This document shows positions 1 to 9,492 of a stretch of DNA of 64,000 bases, one piece after another; the stretch's first letter is position 1, and every line of letters starts with the position of its first letter. Below the pieces are notes generated by a model. The model was not told the DNA's origin. It did no database searches and was given only the letters and a program-made list of their open reading frames with translations. This stretch comes from Streptomyces fradiae (GTDB lineage Bacteria > Actinomycetota > Actinomycetes > Streptomycetales > Streptomycetaceae): assembly GCF_041270065.1 (NCBI RefSeq), contig NZ_CP065958.1, positions 5,828,001 through 5,892,000 of the forward strand. Reading direction: 5' to 3'. A program made the translations under genes and the position numbers.

Positions 1-1
1 T

Positions 2-649
<648 letters not shown>

Positions 650-780
650 CCCGAACCGGGAACCGCCCCGCGCGGGGTACCCGCCTCCGTGAGGGGGACG
701 CGCTCCGCGAGGGGGATGGACAGAGCCCTGCCGGTCGTACACCGTGCAGGACACAACGCGACGACACGCAGGAGCATGTG

Positions 781-1338
781 GTGATCGAAGAGACCCTCCT
801 CGAGGCCGAGGAGAAGATGGAGAAGGCCGTCCTGGTCGCCAAGGACGACTTCGCGGCGATCCGCACCGGTCGTGCGCACCCGGCGATGTTCAACAAGATC
901 GTGGCCGACTACTACGGTGCCCTCACGCCGATCAACCAGCTGGCGTCGTTCTCGGTGCCGGAGCCGCGCATGGCCGTGGTGACCCCGTTCGACAAGAGCG
1001 CGCTGCGCAACATCGAGCAGGCGATCCGCGACTCGGACCTGGGCGTCAACCCCAGCAACGACGGCACCATCATCCGGGTCAACTTCCCCGAGCTGACCGA
1101 GGAGCGCCGCCGCGACTACATCAAGGTCGCCCGGACCAAGGCCGAGGACTCCAAGATCTCGATCCGCGCCGTGCGTCGCAAGGCCAAGGACTCGATCGAC
1201 AAGGCCGTCAAGGACGGCGAGGTCGGCGAGGACGAGGGCCGCCGCGCGGAGAAGGAGCTCGACGACCTCACGGCGAAGTTCGTGGCGCAGGTGGACGAGC
1301 TGCTGAAGCACAAGGAAGCCGAGCTCCTCGAGGTCTGA
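781..1338 (+). CDS. frr: ribosome recycling factor
   Basis: With EF-G, splits post-termination ribosomes so that subunits can be reused. The product is 185 residues, the normal RRF length, and reads as RRF throughout: the [10 protein letters not shown] segment near residue 30, the PYGG-like [13 protein letters not shown] region, and the basic helix [12 protein letters not shown] chose the GTG at 781 because GGAG at 771-774 lies six bases upstream and the protein then begins like other Streptomyces RRFs; an in-frame GTG at 778 would add one residue. The TGA overlaps the ATG of cdsA by one base (TGATG), implying coupled translation. Confidence 0.96.
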   Translation: MIEETLLEAEEKMEKAVLVAKDDFAAIRTGRAHPAMFNKIVADYYGALTPINQLASFSVPEPRMAVVTPFDKSALRNIEQAIRDSDLGVNPSNDGTIIRVNFPELTEERRRDYIKVARTKAEDSKISIRAVRRKAKDSIDKAVKDGEVGEDEGRRAEKELDDLTAKFVAQVDELLKHKEAELLEV

Positions 1339-2534
1339 TGAACGACTCATCCTGGGGGTCCCCGGCCGGATCCGGCTTCGGGGGACCCGACCAGGGGCCT
1401 GCCCCGGCGGGTCCCGCCCACGATGGGCGGCAGGCGGCGCAGACTCGGCCCATGCCCATCGTGTCCGACGTTTCCGCCGGCGACAACCAGGACGATCACG
1501 ACCGGGGGGCCGCTCTGCCGAGCGGTCCCCTGTTCCGTGACGAGACGCCGCACGAGCACCCGCAGCACGAGCACCCCCGGAACCATCCGCAGTACGAGCA
1601 CCCGCAGTACGAGCATCCGACGCACGAGCACCCTCCGTACGAGTTCTCGCAGGAGCCCATGTCCAGCCCCTCCCAGCCGCCGCCCGCTCCTTCGCCCCGG
1701 CAGCAGCCGCGGCAGAAGAAGAGCGCGGGCCGTGACCTGGGCGCGGCGATAGGGGTCGGCCTGGGGCTCGGCGCGGTGATCGTCGCGTCGCTGTTCATCT
1801 GGAAGCCGGCGTTCGTCGGCGTGATAGCGGTCGCCGTGGTCGTGGGCCTGTGGGAGCTGACCTCGCGGCTGCAGGAGCGCAAGTCCATCAAGGCGCCGCT
1901 GGTGCCGCTCGCGGTCGGCGGTGCGGCGATGGTCGTCGCCGGCTATGTGCGCGGCCCGGAGGGCGCGTGGGTGGCGATGGCGCTGACGGCGCTCGCGGTC
2001 CTGGTGTGGCGGATGACGGAGCCGCCCGAGGGCTATCTGAAGGACGTCACGGCGGGTGTGTTCGCCGCGTTCTACGTGCCGTTCCTGGCGACGTTCGTGG
2101 CGCTGCTGCTGACCGCGGACGACGGTCCGCAGCGGGTGCTGACGTTCCTGCTGCTCACGGTGGTGTCGGACACCGGCGCGTACGCGGTGGGCTGGCGGTT
2201 CGGCAAGCACAAGCTGGCGCCGCGGATCAGCCCCGGCAAGACCCGTGAGGGTCTGGTCGGCGCGGTGGCGTTCGCGATGGCGGCGGGCGCGCTGTGCATG
2301 GAGTTCCTGATCGACGACGGTGCCTGGTGGCAGGGTCTGCTGCTCGGCCTCGCGGTGGCGGCGAGCGCGACGCTCGGCGACCTGGGCGAGTCGATGATCA
2401 AGCGCGACCTGGGCATCAAGGACATGGGCACGCTGCTCCCGGGCCACGGCGGCATCATGGACCGGCTGGACTCGCTGCTGCCGACGGCGCCGGTGGTGTG
2501 GCTGCTGCTTGTGCTGTTCGTGGGCAGCGGCTGA
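1338..2534 (+). CDS. cdsA: phosphatidate cytidylyltransferase with His-rich N-terminal extension
   Basis: Makes CDP-diacylglycerol from CTP and phosphatidic acid at the membrane, the branch point to actinobacterial phospholipids. The product is 398 residues. The C-terminal two thirds is polytopic (about 7-8 hydrophobic segments from residue 140 on) and ends in the CdsA signature, including [18 protein letters not shown] followed by MDRLDS (about residues 355-382). The N-terminal ~135 residues are cytosolic and low-complexity. Residues 70-103 contain a run of H/Y-E-H-P repeats with about nine histidines in 32 residues, followed by a Pro/Gln-rich stretch. The ATG overlaps the frr stop by one base. 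The extension is unusual compared with compact E. coli CdsA; Streptomyces homologues also carry extensions, but I do not know how widespread the His repeat is. Confidence 0.94.
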   Translation: MNDSSWGSPAGSGFGGPDQGPAPAGPAHDGRQAAQTRPMPIVSDVSAGDNQDDHDRGAALPSGPLFRDETPHEHPQHEHPRNHPQYEHPQYEHPTHEHPPYEFSQEPMSSPSQPPPAPSPRQQPRQKKSAGRDLGAAIGVGLGLGAVIVASLFIWKPAFVGVIAVAVVVGLWELTSRLQERKSIKAPLVPLAVGGAAMVVAGYVRGPEGAWVAMALTALAVLVWRMTEPPEGYLKDVTAGVFAAFYVPFLATFVALLLTADDGPQRVLTFLLLTVVSDTGAYAVGWRFGKHKLAPRISPGKTREGLVGAVAFAMAAGALCMEFLIDDGAWWQGLLLGLAVAASATLGDLGESMIKRDLGIKDMGTLLPGHGGIMDRLDSLLPTAPVVWLLLVLFVGSG

Positions 2535-2571
2535 CGGACCGGGCGTGCTGTTCGTCGGCAGCGGCCGACGG
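2511..2571 (+). repeat. imperfect tandem duplication of the cdsA 3' end
   Basis: Bases 2511-2537, covering the last codons and stop of cdsA, recur at 2545-2571 with 25 of 27 positions identical; the offset is 34 bases. In the second copy the stop TGA has become CGA, so it is not a second coding end but a remnant of a local duplication. Seen directly in the sequence; no function is implied. Confidence 0.8.
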
Positions 2572-2591
2572 GCGCGCAACAGGTACTCTGG

Positions 2592-2622
2592 AAGGGCTCG
2601 CGACCCGGTGTCGCGGGCCCTT
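2592..2622 (+). terminator. stem-loop between cdsA and rlmN, probable terminator
   Basis: A 13-bp stem (AAGGGCTCGCGAC at 2592-2604 against GTCGCGGGCCCTT at 2610-2622, one G-U pair) with a 5-base loop. It has no long U-tract, as is usual in Streptomyces. It probably ends the pyrH-frr-cdsA transcript. Confidence 0.6.
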
Positions 2623-2749
2623 CGTACGCCCCGCCGCCCGCGGGGACGATCCCGTGAGGTCTCCTGGCTCCGGCTCCGGCAACGTCCCGCCGTGCTCCCC
2701 GCCCCCCGTGGGTGGCGTCAGACCTCGTCGTTCTGAGGAGACACCCGTC

Positions 2750-3862
2750 GTGGCCCGCCCGCTTCCCGGAGAACTCACTTTCGTCGCCCCGCGGGGAGCC
2801 AAGCAGCCCCCGCGGCACCTCGCCGACCTGTCGCCCGCCGAGCGCAAGGAGGCGGTCGCCGCGATCGGCGAGAAGCCGTTCCGCGCCAAGCAGCTGTCGA
2901 CGCACTACTTCGCGCGCTACGCGCACGACCCGGCGGAGTGGACCGACATTCCCGCCGCGTCACGCGAGAAGCTCGCCGGGGAGCTGCTGCCCGACCTGAT
3001 GTCGGTGGTGCGGCACGTGTCGTGCGACGACGACACCACCCGTAAGACGCTGTGGCGGCTGCACGACGGCACGCTCGTCGAGTCGGTGCTCATGCGCTAC
3101 CCGGACCGGGTGACCATGTGTATCTCCTCGCAGGCCGGCTGCGGCATGAACTGTCCGTTCTGCGCGACGGGGCAGGCCGGTCTCGACCGGAACCTGTCGA
3201 CGGCGGAGATCGTGCACCAGATCGTCGACGGGATGCGCGCGCTGCGCGACGGCGAGGTGCCGGGAGGCCCGGCGCGCCTTTCGAACATCGTGTTCATGGG
3301 GATGGGCGAGCCGCTCGCCAACTACAAGCGGGTCGTCGGCGCGATCCGCCGCCTGACCGACCCCGAGCCGGACGGCCTGGGCCTGTCGCAGCGCGGGATC
3401 ACCGTGTCCACGGTCGGCCTGGTGCCGGCGATGCGGCGGTTCGCCGACGAGGGCTTCAAGTGCCGGCTCGCCGTGTCGCTGCACGCGCCGGACGACGAGC
3501 TGCGCGACACCCTCGTACCGGTGAACACCCGCTGGAAGGTCCGTGAGGTCCTCGACGCGGCCTGGGAGTACGCGGAGAAGTCGGGCCGCCGGATCTCCAT
3601 CGAGTACGCGCTGATCCGGGACATCAACGACCAGGCCTGGCGGGGCGACCTCCTCGGCCGCCTCCTGAAGGGCAAGCGGGTGCACGTCAACCTGATCCCG
3701 CTGAACCCGACGCCCGGCTCGAAGTGGACGGCGTCCCGCCCCGAGGACGAGAAGGCGTTTGTCGAGGCGATCGCCCGCCACGGCGTCCCGGTCACCGTCC
3801 GTGACACCCGCGGTCAGGAGATCGACGGCGCCTGTGGACAGCTGGCCGCCGCCGAACGCTGA
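2750..3862 (+). CDS. rlmN: dual-specificity 23S rRNA/tRNA adenine-C2 methyltransferase
   Basis: Radical-SAM enzyme that methylates C2 of A2503 in 23S rRNA and A37 in some tRNAs, tuning translational accuracy. The product is 370 residues. The [4Fe-4S]/SAM motif is CGMNCPFC with cysteines at 131, 135 and 138. The second catalytic cysteine, which carries the methyl group in this family, is Cys362 in the C-terminal [14 protein letters not shown] is the GGE-type SAM-binding motif. The GTG at 2750 is preceded by GAGGAG around 2735-2740. It stands alone between cdsA and the thiamine transporter. Cfr is the close paralogue; RlmN is preferred from length, gene context and overall sequence. Confidence 0.96.
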   Translation: MARPLPGELTFVAPRGAKQPPRHLADLSPAERKEAVAAIGEKPFRAKQLSTHYFARYAHDPAEWTDIPAASREKLAGELLPDLMSVVRHVSCDDDTTRKTLWRLHDGTLVESVLMRYPDRVTMCISSQAGCGMNCPFCATGQAGLDRNLSTAEIVHQIVDGMRALRDGEVPGGPARLSNIVFMGMGEPLANYKRVVGAIRRLTDPEPDGLGLSQRGITVSTVGLVPAMRRFADEGFKCRLAVSLHAPDDELRDTLVPVNTRWKVREVLDAAWEYAEKSGRRISIEYALIRDINDQAWRGDLLGRLLKGKRVHVNLIPLNPTPGSKWTASRPEDEKAFVEAIARHGVPVTVRDTRGQEIDGACGQLAAAER

Positions 3863-3897
3863 CCTTGTACTCTGAGCTCGAACACATCTTCATAATC

Positions 3898-3990
3898 CGA
3901 CAGGGGAGCGCCACAGCGCTGAGAGTGCGGTAACCGTAGACCGCAGACCCTCTGAACCTCGCCCGGGTCATTCCGGGTAGGAAGTTCGGT
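3898..3990 (+). promoter_or_regulatory. TPP (thi-box) riboswitch
   Basis: Thiamine-pyrophosphate aptamer upstream of a thiamine importer. The conserved blocks appear in order: GGGGAGC (3903-3909), GCTGAGAGTGCGG with its variable P3 arm pairing TGCGG with CCGCA, ACCCTCTGAACCT (3947-3959), and the GGGT...GGGTAGGAAGT closing part at about 3965-3985. In this family TPP binding represses the downstream genes. Here the target is thiBPQ. Confidence 0.93.
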
Positions 3991-4008
3991 CGTAACTCGA
4001 GCTGTTGC

Positions 4009-4047
4009 GCCCTGCCCGCGCCCGGTCTCCCCGGGCGCGGGCAGGGC
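4009..4047 (+). terminator. 17-bp hairpin, likely riboswitch expression platform
   Basis: GCCCTGCCCGCGCCCGG (4009-4025) pairs perfectly with 4031-4047 around a 5-base loop, between the TPP aptamer and the AGGAGG ribosome site at 4071-4076. It lacks a U-tract but is very strong. I infer that it is the terminator-type output of the riboswitch, or a structure controlling access to the downstream ribosome site. Confidence 0.65.
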
Positions 4048-4084
4048 CGCGTCTCCTTCTGGTCACACCCAGGAGGACATTCAC

Positions 4085-5182
4085 GTGAACATCAGGAAGG
4101 CGGCCGCCGCCGCGCTCGTCGCGGCGCTCGGCGTCACCACCCTCGCCGCGTGCGGCACGGACGACGTTCGGGAGGCGGCCGGCGAGACCGACCAGCCCAT
4201 GCCGAAGACCGTGACCCTCGTCAGCCACGACTCCTTCAACGCCTCCAAGGAGGTGCTCGCGGAGTTCACCAAGCAGACCGGTCTCACGGTCAAGGTGCTC
4301 AAGAGCGGCGACGCCGGCGAGGCCGTCAACAAGGAGATCCTGACCAAGGGCTCCCCGCAGGGCGACGTCTTCTTCGGCGTGGACAACACCCTGCTGTCCC
4401 GCGCCCTCGACAACGGCATCTTCGTCCCGTACGAGGCGCAGGGCCTGGACCGGATCCCGGCCGAGCTGCAGCTCGACAAGGAGCAGCACCGGGTCACCCC
4501 GATCGACTCCGGCGACATCTGCGTCAACTATGACAAGCAGTACTTCGCGGACAAGAAGCTGGCGCCGCCGCAGACCTTCGACGACCTCGCGAAGCCCGCC
4601 TACAAGGACCTGCTCGTCACGGAGAACCCGGAGCGGTCCTCCCCGGGCCTCGGCTTCCTGCTCGGCACGGCCGCGAAGTACGGGGACGAGGGCTGGCAGG
4701 ACTACTGGAAGAAGCTCAAGGCCAACGGTGTGAAGACCGTCGACAGCTGGGAGCTCGCCTACAACCAGGAGTTCTCCGGCTCGGCCGGCGGCAAGAAGGC
4801 CAAGGGCGACCGCCCGCTCGTCGTGTCGTACGCGTCGTCCCCGCCGGTCGAGGTGCTGTACGCCGAGCCGCAGCCGAAGGTCGCGCCGACCGGCGTGTCC
4901 ACTGGCACCTGCTTCCGGCAGACCGAGTTCGCGGGCCTGCTGAACGGGGCGAAGAACCCCGAGGGCGGCAAGAAGCTGATCGACTTCCTCATCTCGAAGA
5001 AGTTCCAGGACGACATGCCGCTGCAGATGTTCGTCAACCCGGTGACGAAGGACGCGACGCTCCCCGAGCTGTTCACCAAGCACGGTGTGGTGATCGAGAA
5101 GCCCGAGACGATGGCGCCGAAGAAGATCGCCGACAACCGTGACCAGTGGATCCAGCAGTGGACCTCGCTCGTCCTGAAGTAG
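4085..5182 (+). CDS. thiB: thiamine ABC transporter substrate-binding lipoprotein
   Basis: Extracellular binding protein that delivers thiamine or a phosphate ester to the ThiP/ThiQ channel. The product is 365 residues. A lipoprotein signal peptide ends in the lipobox LAAC, with the lipidated Cys near residue 23. The body has the features of the ThiB/Fe-binding family: VTLVSHDSFNASKEV early, GDVFFGVDNTLLSRA in the middle and a YASSPPVEVLY segment. The GTG start has AGGAGG nine bases upstream. The TPP riboswitch directly ahead supports thiamine rather than another substrate. Its 3' end overlaps thiP. Confidence 0.92.
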   Translation: MNIRKAAAAALVAALGVTTLAACGTDDVREAAGETDQPMPKTVTLVSHDSFNASKEVLAEFTKQTGLTVKVLKSGDAGEAVNKEILTKGSPQGDVFFGVDNTLLSRALDNGIFVPYEAQGLDRIPAELQLDKEQHRVTPIDSGDICVNYDKQYFADKKLAPPQTFDDLAKPAYKDLLVTENPERSSPGLGFLLGTAAKYGDEGWQDYWKKLKANGVKTVDSWELAYNQEFSGSAGGKKAKGDRPLVVSYASSPPVEVLYAEPQPKVAPTGVSTGTCFRQTEFAGLLNGAKNPEGGKKLIDFLISKKFQDDMPLQMFVNPVTKDATLPELFTKHGVVIEKPETMAPKKIADNRDQWIQQWTSLVLK

Positions 5183-6852
5183 TCGCCCGCCGTACGCGTC
5201 GGGGGAGCGCGGCGGGGAGCGCGACGCGGCTGGGACTGATGGTCCTGCCCGTCGTGTTCTTCGCCGTGTTCTTCGCCTGGCCCGTCGTCTCCATCGTGGA
5301 GCGCGGGCTCAGGCCGGACGGGCGGTGGGAGCTCGGGCGGTTCGGCGAGACGCTGAGCCGGCCGGAGATCCTCGACGTCCTGTGGTTCACGCTGTGGCAG
5401 GCGCTCGCCTCCACGGCGCTCACCCTGCTCGTCGCGCTGCCCGGCGCGTATGTCTTCGCACGGTTCGACTTCCCCGGCAAGCGGGTGCTGCGGGCCGTGG
5501 TCACGGTGCCGTTCGTGCTGCCGACGGTGATGGTCGGCACGGCGTTCCTGGCGCTCGTCGGGCGGCGCGGGCTGCTCGACGACTGGTGGGGGCTGCGCCT
5601 CGACACCGGGGTGTGGGCGATCCTCCTCGCGCATGTCTTCTTCAACTACGCGGTCGTCGTCCGCACCGTCGGCGGCCTCTGGTCGCAGCTCGACCCGCGC
5701 CAGGAGGAGGCCGCCCGGGTCCTCGGCGCGTCCCGCTGGCGGGCCTGGCGGACCGTGACGCTGCCCGCGCTCGGGCCGTCCGTGGCCGCCGCCGCGCTCA
5801 TGGTGTTCCTGTTCACCGCGAGCTCCTTCGGCATCGTGCAGATCCTCGGCGGCCCCGCGTACTCCACCCTGGAGACCGAGATCTACCGGCAGACCGCCGA
5901 CCGGCTCCAGCTGTCCACGGCCGCCGTGCTCACCATGGTGCAGTTCGTCGCCGTCGGCGCGATCCTCACGGTGCACGCGCGCGTGGTACGGCGCCGGGAG
6001 ACGGCGCTGCGCCTCGTCCCGGCCGAGCGCACCGCCCGCCGCCCGCAGGGCGCGGGCCAGTGGGCGCTGCTCGGCGGCGTCCTGCTGTCCGTCGCACTGC
6101 TGATCCTCGCCCCGCTCGGCGTGCTCGTGGAGCGCTCCCTCGCCACCTCCGACGGCTACGGCCTGGACTACTACCGGGCGCTCGGGCAGGTCGACGAGGG
6201 CGGCACCTTCCTCGTACCGCTGACCGACACGATCGTGAACTCGCTGCAGTACGCGCTCGCCGCGACCGGCATCGCCGTCGTCATCGGCGGGCTCGCCGCG
6301 GCGGCCCTCACCCGGCGGGCGGGCCGGCTGGTGCGCGGCTTCGACGCGCTGCTGATGCTGCCGCTCGGGGTGTCCGCGGTGACGGTCGGCTTCGGCTTCC
6401 TCATCACCCTCGACGAGCCGCCGCTCGACCTGCGGGCCAGCTGGATCCTCGTACCGCTCGCGCAGGCGCTCGTCGGGGTGCCGTTCGTGGTGCGGACCAT
6501 GCTGCCGGTGCTGCGCGCGGTCGACGAGCGGCTGCGGGAGGCGGCGGCCGTGCTCGGCGCGTCGCCGTGGCGGGCCTGGCGGGAGGTCGACCTGCCGCTG
6601 GTGCGGCGGGCGCTGCTGATCGCCGCCGGGTTCGCGTTCGCCGTGTCGCTCGGCGAGTTCGGGGCGACCGTGTTCATCGCACGGCCCGACAACCCGACCC
6701 TGCCGGTCGCCGTGGCACGGCTGCTCGGCCGGCCAGGTGAGCTCAACTACGGCCAGGCGATGGCCCTTTCGACGATTCTGATGGTGGTGTGCGCGGTGTC
6801 CCTGCTGCTGCTCGAACGGCTGCGCTCCGACCGGACCTCGGGGGAGTTCTGA
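5146..6852 (+). CDS. thiP: thiamine ABC transporter permease, two-domain
   Basis: Membrane channel of the thiamine importer. The product is 568 residues with two tandem binding-protein-dependent permease domains of about six membrane segments each. Both EAA loops are present: EEAARVLGASRWRAWRTV in the first half and REAAAVLGASPWRAWREV in the second, which contact the ATPase. The duplicated architecture is typical of ThiP. The start is uncertain: GTG at 5146 or GTG at 5158, both inside the end of thiB, neither with a good ribosome site, so translation is probably coupled. Its stop overlaps thiQ (TGATG). Confidence 0.9.
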   Translation: MDPAVDLARPEVVARRTRRGSAAGSATRLGLMVLPVVFFAVFFAWPVVSIVERGLRPDGRWELGRFGETLSRPEILDVLWFTLWQALASTALTLLVALPGAYVFARFDFPGKRVLRAVVTVPFVLPTVMVGTAFLALVGRRGLLDDWWGLRLDTGVWAILLAHVFFNYAVVVRTVGGLWSQLDPRQEEAARVLGASRWRAWRTVTLPALGPSVAAAALMVFLFTASSFGIVQILGGPAYSTLETEIYRQTADRLQLSTAAVLTMVQFVAVGAILTVHARVVRRRETALRLVPAERTARRPQGAGQWALLGGVLLSVALLILAPLGVLVERSLATSDGYGLDYYRALGQVDEGGTFLVPLTDTIVNSLQYALAATGIAVVIGGLAAAALTRRAGRLVRGFDALLMLPLGVSAVTVGFGFLITLDEPPLDLRASWILVPLAQALVGVPFVVRTMLPVLRAVDERLREAAAVLGASPWRAWREVDLPLVRRALLIAAGFAFAVSLGEFGATVFIARPDNPTLPVAVARLLGRPGELNYGQAMALSTILMVVCAVSLLLLERLRSDRTSGEF

Positions 6853-7874
6853 TGCTTTCGCTGACCGGCGCGACCGTACGGTTCGGGGACCGGGCCGTGC
6901 TCGACGCGGTGGACCTGGAGGTCGCCGAGCACGAGATCGTGTGCGTCCTCGGGCCCAGCGGCAGCGGCAAGTCGACGCTGCTGCGGGCGGTCGCCGGGCT
7001 CCAGCCGCTGGACGCGGGCCGGGTGCTGCTCGGCGGCGCCGACCAGGCCGGGGTGCCGGTGCACCGGCGCGGGGTCGGCCTGATGTTCCAGGACCACCAG
7101 CTGTTCCCGCAGCGGGACGTCGCAGGGAACGTCGCCTTCGGGCTGCGCATGCACGGCGTGCCGAAGGGCGAACAGGGCGCGCGGGTCGCCGAGTTGCTCG
7201 ACCTCGTCGGGCTGCCCGGCGCCGGGCGGCGGGCCGTGTCCGCGCTGTCCGGCGGCGAGCAGCAGCGCGTCGCACTGGCCCGGGCGCTCGCGCCGCGGCC
7301 CCGGCTGCTGATGCTGGACGAGCCGCTCGGGCAGCTCGACCGCGGCCTGCGGGAACGGCTCGTCGTCGAACTCCGCGCCCTGTTCGCCCGGTTGGGGACG
7401 ACCGTGCTCGCCGTCACCCACGACCAGGGCGAGGCGTTCGCCCTCGCCGACCGGGTCGTCGTCATGAACGACGGCCGGATCGCCCAGACCGGCACGCCCG
7501 TCGACGTGTGGCGGCGCCCCGCCTCCGAGTTCGTCGCCCGCTTCCTCGGCTTCGACAACGTCGTCCCGGCCACCGTCACCGGCGCCGCCGCCGACACCGT
7601 CTGGGGCAAGATCCCCGTCCCCGACGGCTCCCCCCAGGGCGAGCACCGCCTCCTCGTCCGGCCCGCCGCCCTCCGCCGCGTCCCCGCCGGCGAGGGCCTC
7701 GCCTGCCGCGCCGCCACCCGCACCTTCCGCGGCGACCACGTCGCCGTCACCCTCCTCCCGGCCGAAGGCCCGCCCCTGGAAGCCGAGTTCACGCTCCGGG
7801 ACGCGCCGGAGGAGGGCGCCGAGGTGGACGTGGAGTTCCGGGCGGAGGACGTGGTGGTGCTTGAGGAGGCGTAG
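6852..7874 (+). CDS. thiQ: thiamine ABC transporter ATP-binding protein
   Basis: Cytosolic ATPase powering the thiamine importer. The product is 340 residues. Walker A is GPSGSGKSTLL (about residues 35-45), followed by the Q-loop in MFQDHQLF, the signature LSGGEQQR, Walker B LLMLDEPLG and the switch-region histidine in AVTHDQGEA. The C-terminal ~110 residues form a regulatory TOBE-like extension seen in larger importers. The ATG overlaps the thiP stop by one base. It is the last gene of the riboswitch-controlled operon. Confidence 0.91.
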   Translation: MLSLTGATVRFGDRAVLDAVDLEVAEHEIVCVLGPSGSGKSTLLRAVAGLQPLDAGRVLLGGADQAGVPVHRRGVGLMFQDHQLFPQRDVAGNVAFGLRMHGVPKGEQGARVAELLDLVGLPGAGRRAVSALSGGEQQRVALARALAPRPRLLMLDEPLGQLDRGLRERLVVELRALFARLGTTVLAVTHDQGEAFALADRVVVMNDGRIAQTGTPVDVWRRPASEFVARFLGFDNVVPATVTGAAADTVWGKIPVPDGSPQGEHRLLVRPAALRRVPAGEGLACRAATRTFRGDHVAVTLLPAEGPPLEAEFTLRDAPEEGAEVDVEFRAEDVVVLEEA

Positions 7875-7886
7875 GCCGTAATCCGC

Positions 7887-7917
7887 TTGCGCCCGTGCCC
7901 CGCACGGCGGTTACGGT
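7887..7917 (+). promoter_or_regulatory. candidate leaderless promoter for the 7924 gene
   Basis: TTGCGC (7887-7892), a 19-base spacer and TACGGT (7912-7917) resemble a Streptomyces housekeeping promoter. The -10 ends only six bases before the ATG and there is no purine-rich ribosome site, so the mRNA would begin at or next to the start codon. Confidence 0.4.
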
Positions 7918-7923
7918 GCGCGG

Positions 7924-8334
7924 ATGAGGAACGACCGACGCCTGCGCCCGCTCGTCGTGGACGGCAGGCCGTGGCTGTGGACCGTGCGGCAGCGGCCGCG
8001 GCCGGTGTACGAGGACTGCCGGCTGACGCTCGCGTTCTATCCCGCGGACCGGCCGCGCCGGGAGCGGCGGCGGCTCGCGATCGTGTTCGCGCCCACCGAC
8101 ACCGGCGTCATCTCGAACGACTGGTTCGAGTCGGGGACCGTGATCCGGATGCCCGACCAGCACTACCTCAACCTGTACGAGCCGGGGACGGCCCGCCGCC
8201 TCCTTGAGGCCGCGCAGGGCGTCCTCGGGCGTGAGGTCCCGGAGCGGGACACCGAGCTCGACGGGTGGCCGCTCGCCCGGCCGATCATGGACACGATCGA
8301 CTACTCGGCGGCGGCCAGCCGTTCCAGCGCCTGA
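7924..8334 (+). CDS. hypothetical protein, 136 residues
   Basis: Not recognised. A small soluble-looking protein with a basic N-terminal half (RQRPRPVYEDC, DRPRRERRRLAIVF) and an acidic C-terminus; no signal peptide or membrane segment. Codon use is typical of the organism, supporting a real gene. Its last 34 bases overlap, tail to tail, the end of the LOG-family gene on the other strand. It appears to have its own promoter rather than belonging to the thiamine operon, because it starts 49 bases after thiQ without a ribosome site. Confidence 0.7.
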   Translation: MRNDRRLRPLVVDGRPWLWTVRQRPRPVYEDCRLTLAFYPADRPRRERRRLAIVFAPTDTGVISNDWFESGTVIRMPDQHYLNLYEPGTARRLLEAAQGVLGREVPERDTELDGWPLARPIMDTIDYSAAASRSSA

Positions 8335-9437
8335 GGGGCCTCGTCGATCGAGTCGACGAGGGCGATCCGCGCCGCCATCGGGCGGCCTTCGGCGAGCGTC
8401 GCGAGCAGCGGCCAGGCCGGCAGGCGCGTGGTCCAGTGGGCGCGGTCGACCAGGACCATCGGGGCCGGGGCGCCGCGCGAGGCGTAGTAGTTCGGGGTCG
8501 CGTTGTCGAAGATCTCCTGGACCGTGCCGGCCGCGCCCGGCAGGAACACCACGCCCGCCGTCGAGCGGGCGAGCAGCCCGTCCTCGCGGGTCGCGTTGGC
8601 GAAGTACTTGCCGATCCGCGACGCGAACGCGTTCGGCGGCTCGTGGCCGTAGAACCAGGTCGGGATGCCGGCCGAGTCGCCGCCGCGCGGCCACCGGGCC
8701 CGTACCTCGAAGGCGGCCCGCGCCCAGTCGGTGACCGACGGCGTGAAGGACGGGGCCTTCGCGAGGAGTTCCAGGGCCTCGTCGAGGGCCGCGTCGGGCA
8801 GCGGAGCGGCGTACGCGCCCAGGTTCGCCGCCTCCATCGCGCCGGGGCCGCCGCCCGTCGCCACCGTCAGGCCCGCCCGGCTCAGCGAGCGTCCCAGCCG
8901 GGCCGCCCCCGCGTACTCCGTGCCGCCCCGCACCATCGCGTGCCCGCCCATCACGCCCACCACCCGCGCGCCCGCGAGGGCCTCGTCGAGGGCGTCCGAG
9001 ATGGCGTCGTCGTGCAGCGAGCGCAGCATCGACGAGAAGATGTCGCCGTCCGCGCGGGTCCGCTGGAACCAGGTGTACGAGCGGGCGTCCGGGGTCTCCT
9101 CGTACGGCTGCCCGGCGATGCCCTCGTACAGCTCGCCGGGCGAGTACAGCCGGGACCGGTACGGATCGAACGGCAGATCCGGCACCGGCGGGAACACCAG
9201 CGCCCCGTCCGCCCGCACCTTTGCCGCCGCCTCCGGCGCCATCGCGCACCCCAGGAACACGGCGTCGGCGGTGGACGCGGCGAGCAGCGCGAACGTGCGG
9301 TCGGTGAGGTCCACCGACTGGATCCGGTGCCCGCGCAACGACCCGCGCGCGCCCAGCGCCGCGTCGAACTCGTCGAGCGAGTGGATCTCCCGCTCATGTC
9401 CGCGCGGCCGGTCCGGCCTCCCCAGGGGCTGGCTCAT
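8301..9437 (-). CDS. LOG-family Rossmann protein (TIGR00730-like), long form
   Basis: A 378-residue member of the lysine decarboxylase-like/LOG group, whose small members release cytokinin bases from their nucleotides. It shows the family pair GGGPGAMEAAN (about residue 196) and PGAAGTVQEIF (about residue 299). In canonical LOG the second is PGGxGTxxE, so one glycine is replaced by alanine. The protein is nearly twice the length of plant-type LOG; the first ~130 residues form an extra domain. Substrate and role are unknown for these long forms. The ATG at 9437 was chosen because family-like sequence begins there; no strong ribosome site is seen. Confidence 0.75.
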   Translation of the reverse strand: MSQPLGRPDRPRGHEREIHSLDEFDAALGARGSLRGHRIQSVDLTDRTFALLAASTADAVFLGCAMAPEAAAKVRADGALVFPPVPDLPFDPYRSRLYSPGELYEGIAGQPYEETPDARSYTWFQRTRADGDIFSSMLRSLHDDAISDALDEALAGARVVGVMGGHAMVRGGTEYAGAARLGRSLSRAGLTVATGGGPGAMEAANLGAYAAPLPDAALDEALELLAKAPSFTPSVTDWARAAFEVRARWPRGGDSAGIPTWFYGHEPPNAFASRIGKYFANATREDGLLARSTAGVVFLPGAAGTVQEIFDNATPNYYASRGAPAPMVLVDRAHWTTRLPAWPLLATLAEGRPMAARIALVDSIDEAPQALERLAAAE

Positions 9438-9492
9438 GCGCCCACGATAGGCCGGGCACGGCCGCGAGGCCCTGTCCGGGGGCCGGGGGCCC

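Noticed and set aside
660..720. Short imperfect direct repeat (CTCCGTGAGGGGGA / CTCCGCGAGGGGGA) between pyrH and frr
   Set aside because: Only about 14 bases in very GC-rich spacer; no symmetry or placement that suggests function.
4759..7275. Long minus-strand open frame of more than 800 codons opposite thiB/thiP/thiQ
   Set aside because: A shadow of GC-biased codon use; the translation is Arg/Pro/Ala low-complexity with no family motifs, while the plus strand encodes clear transporter genes.
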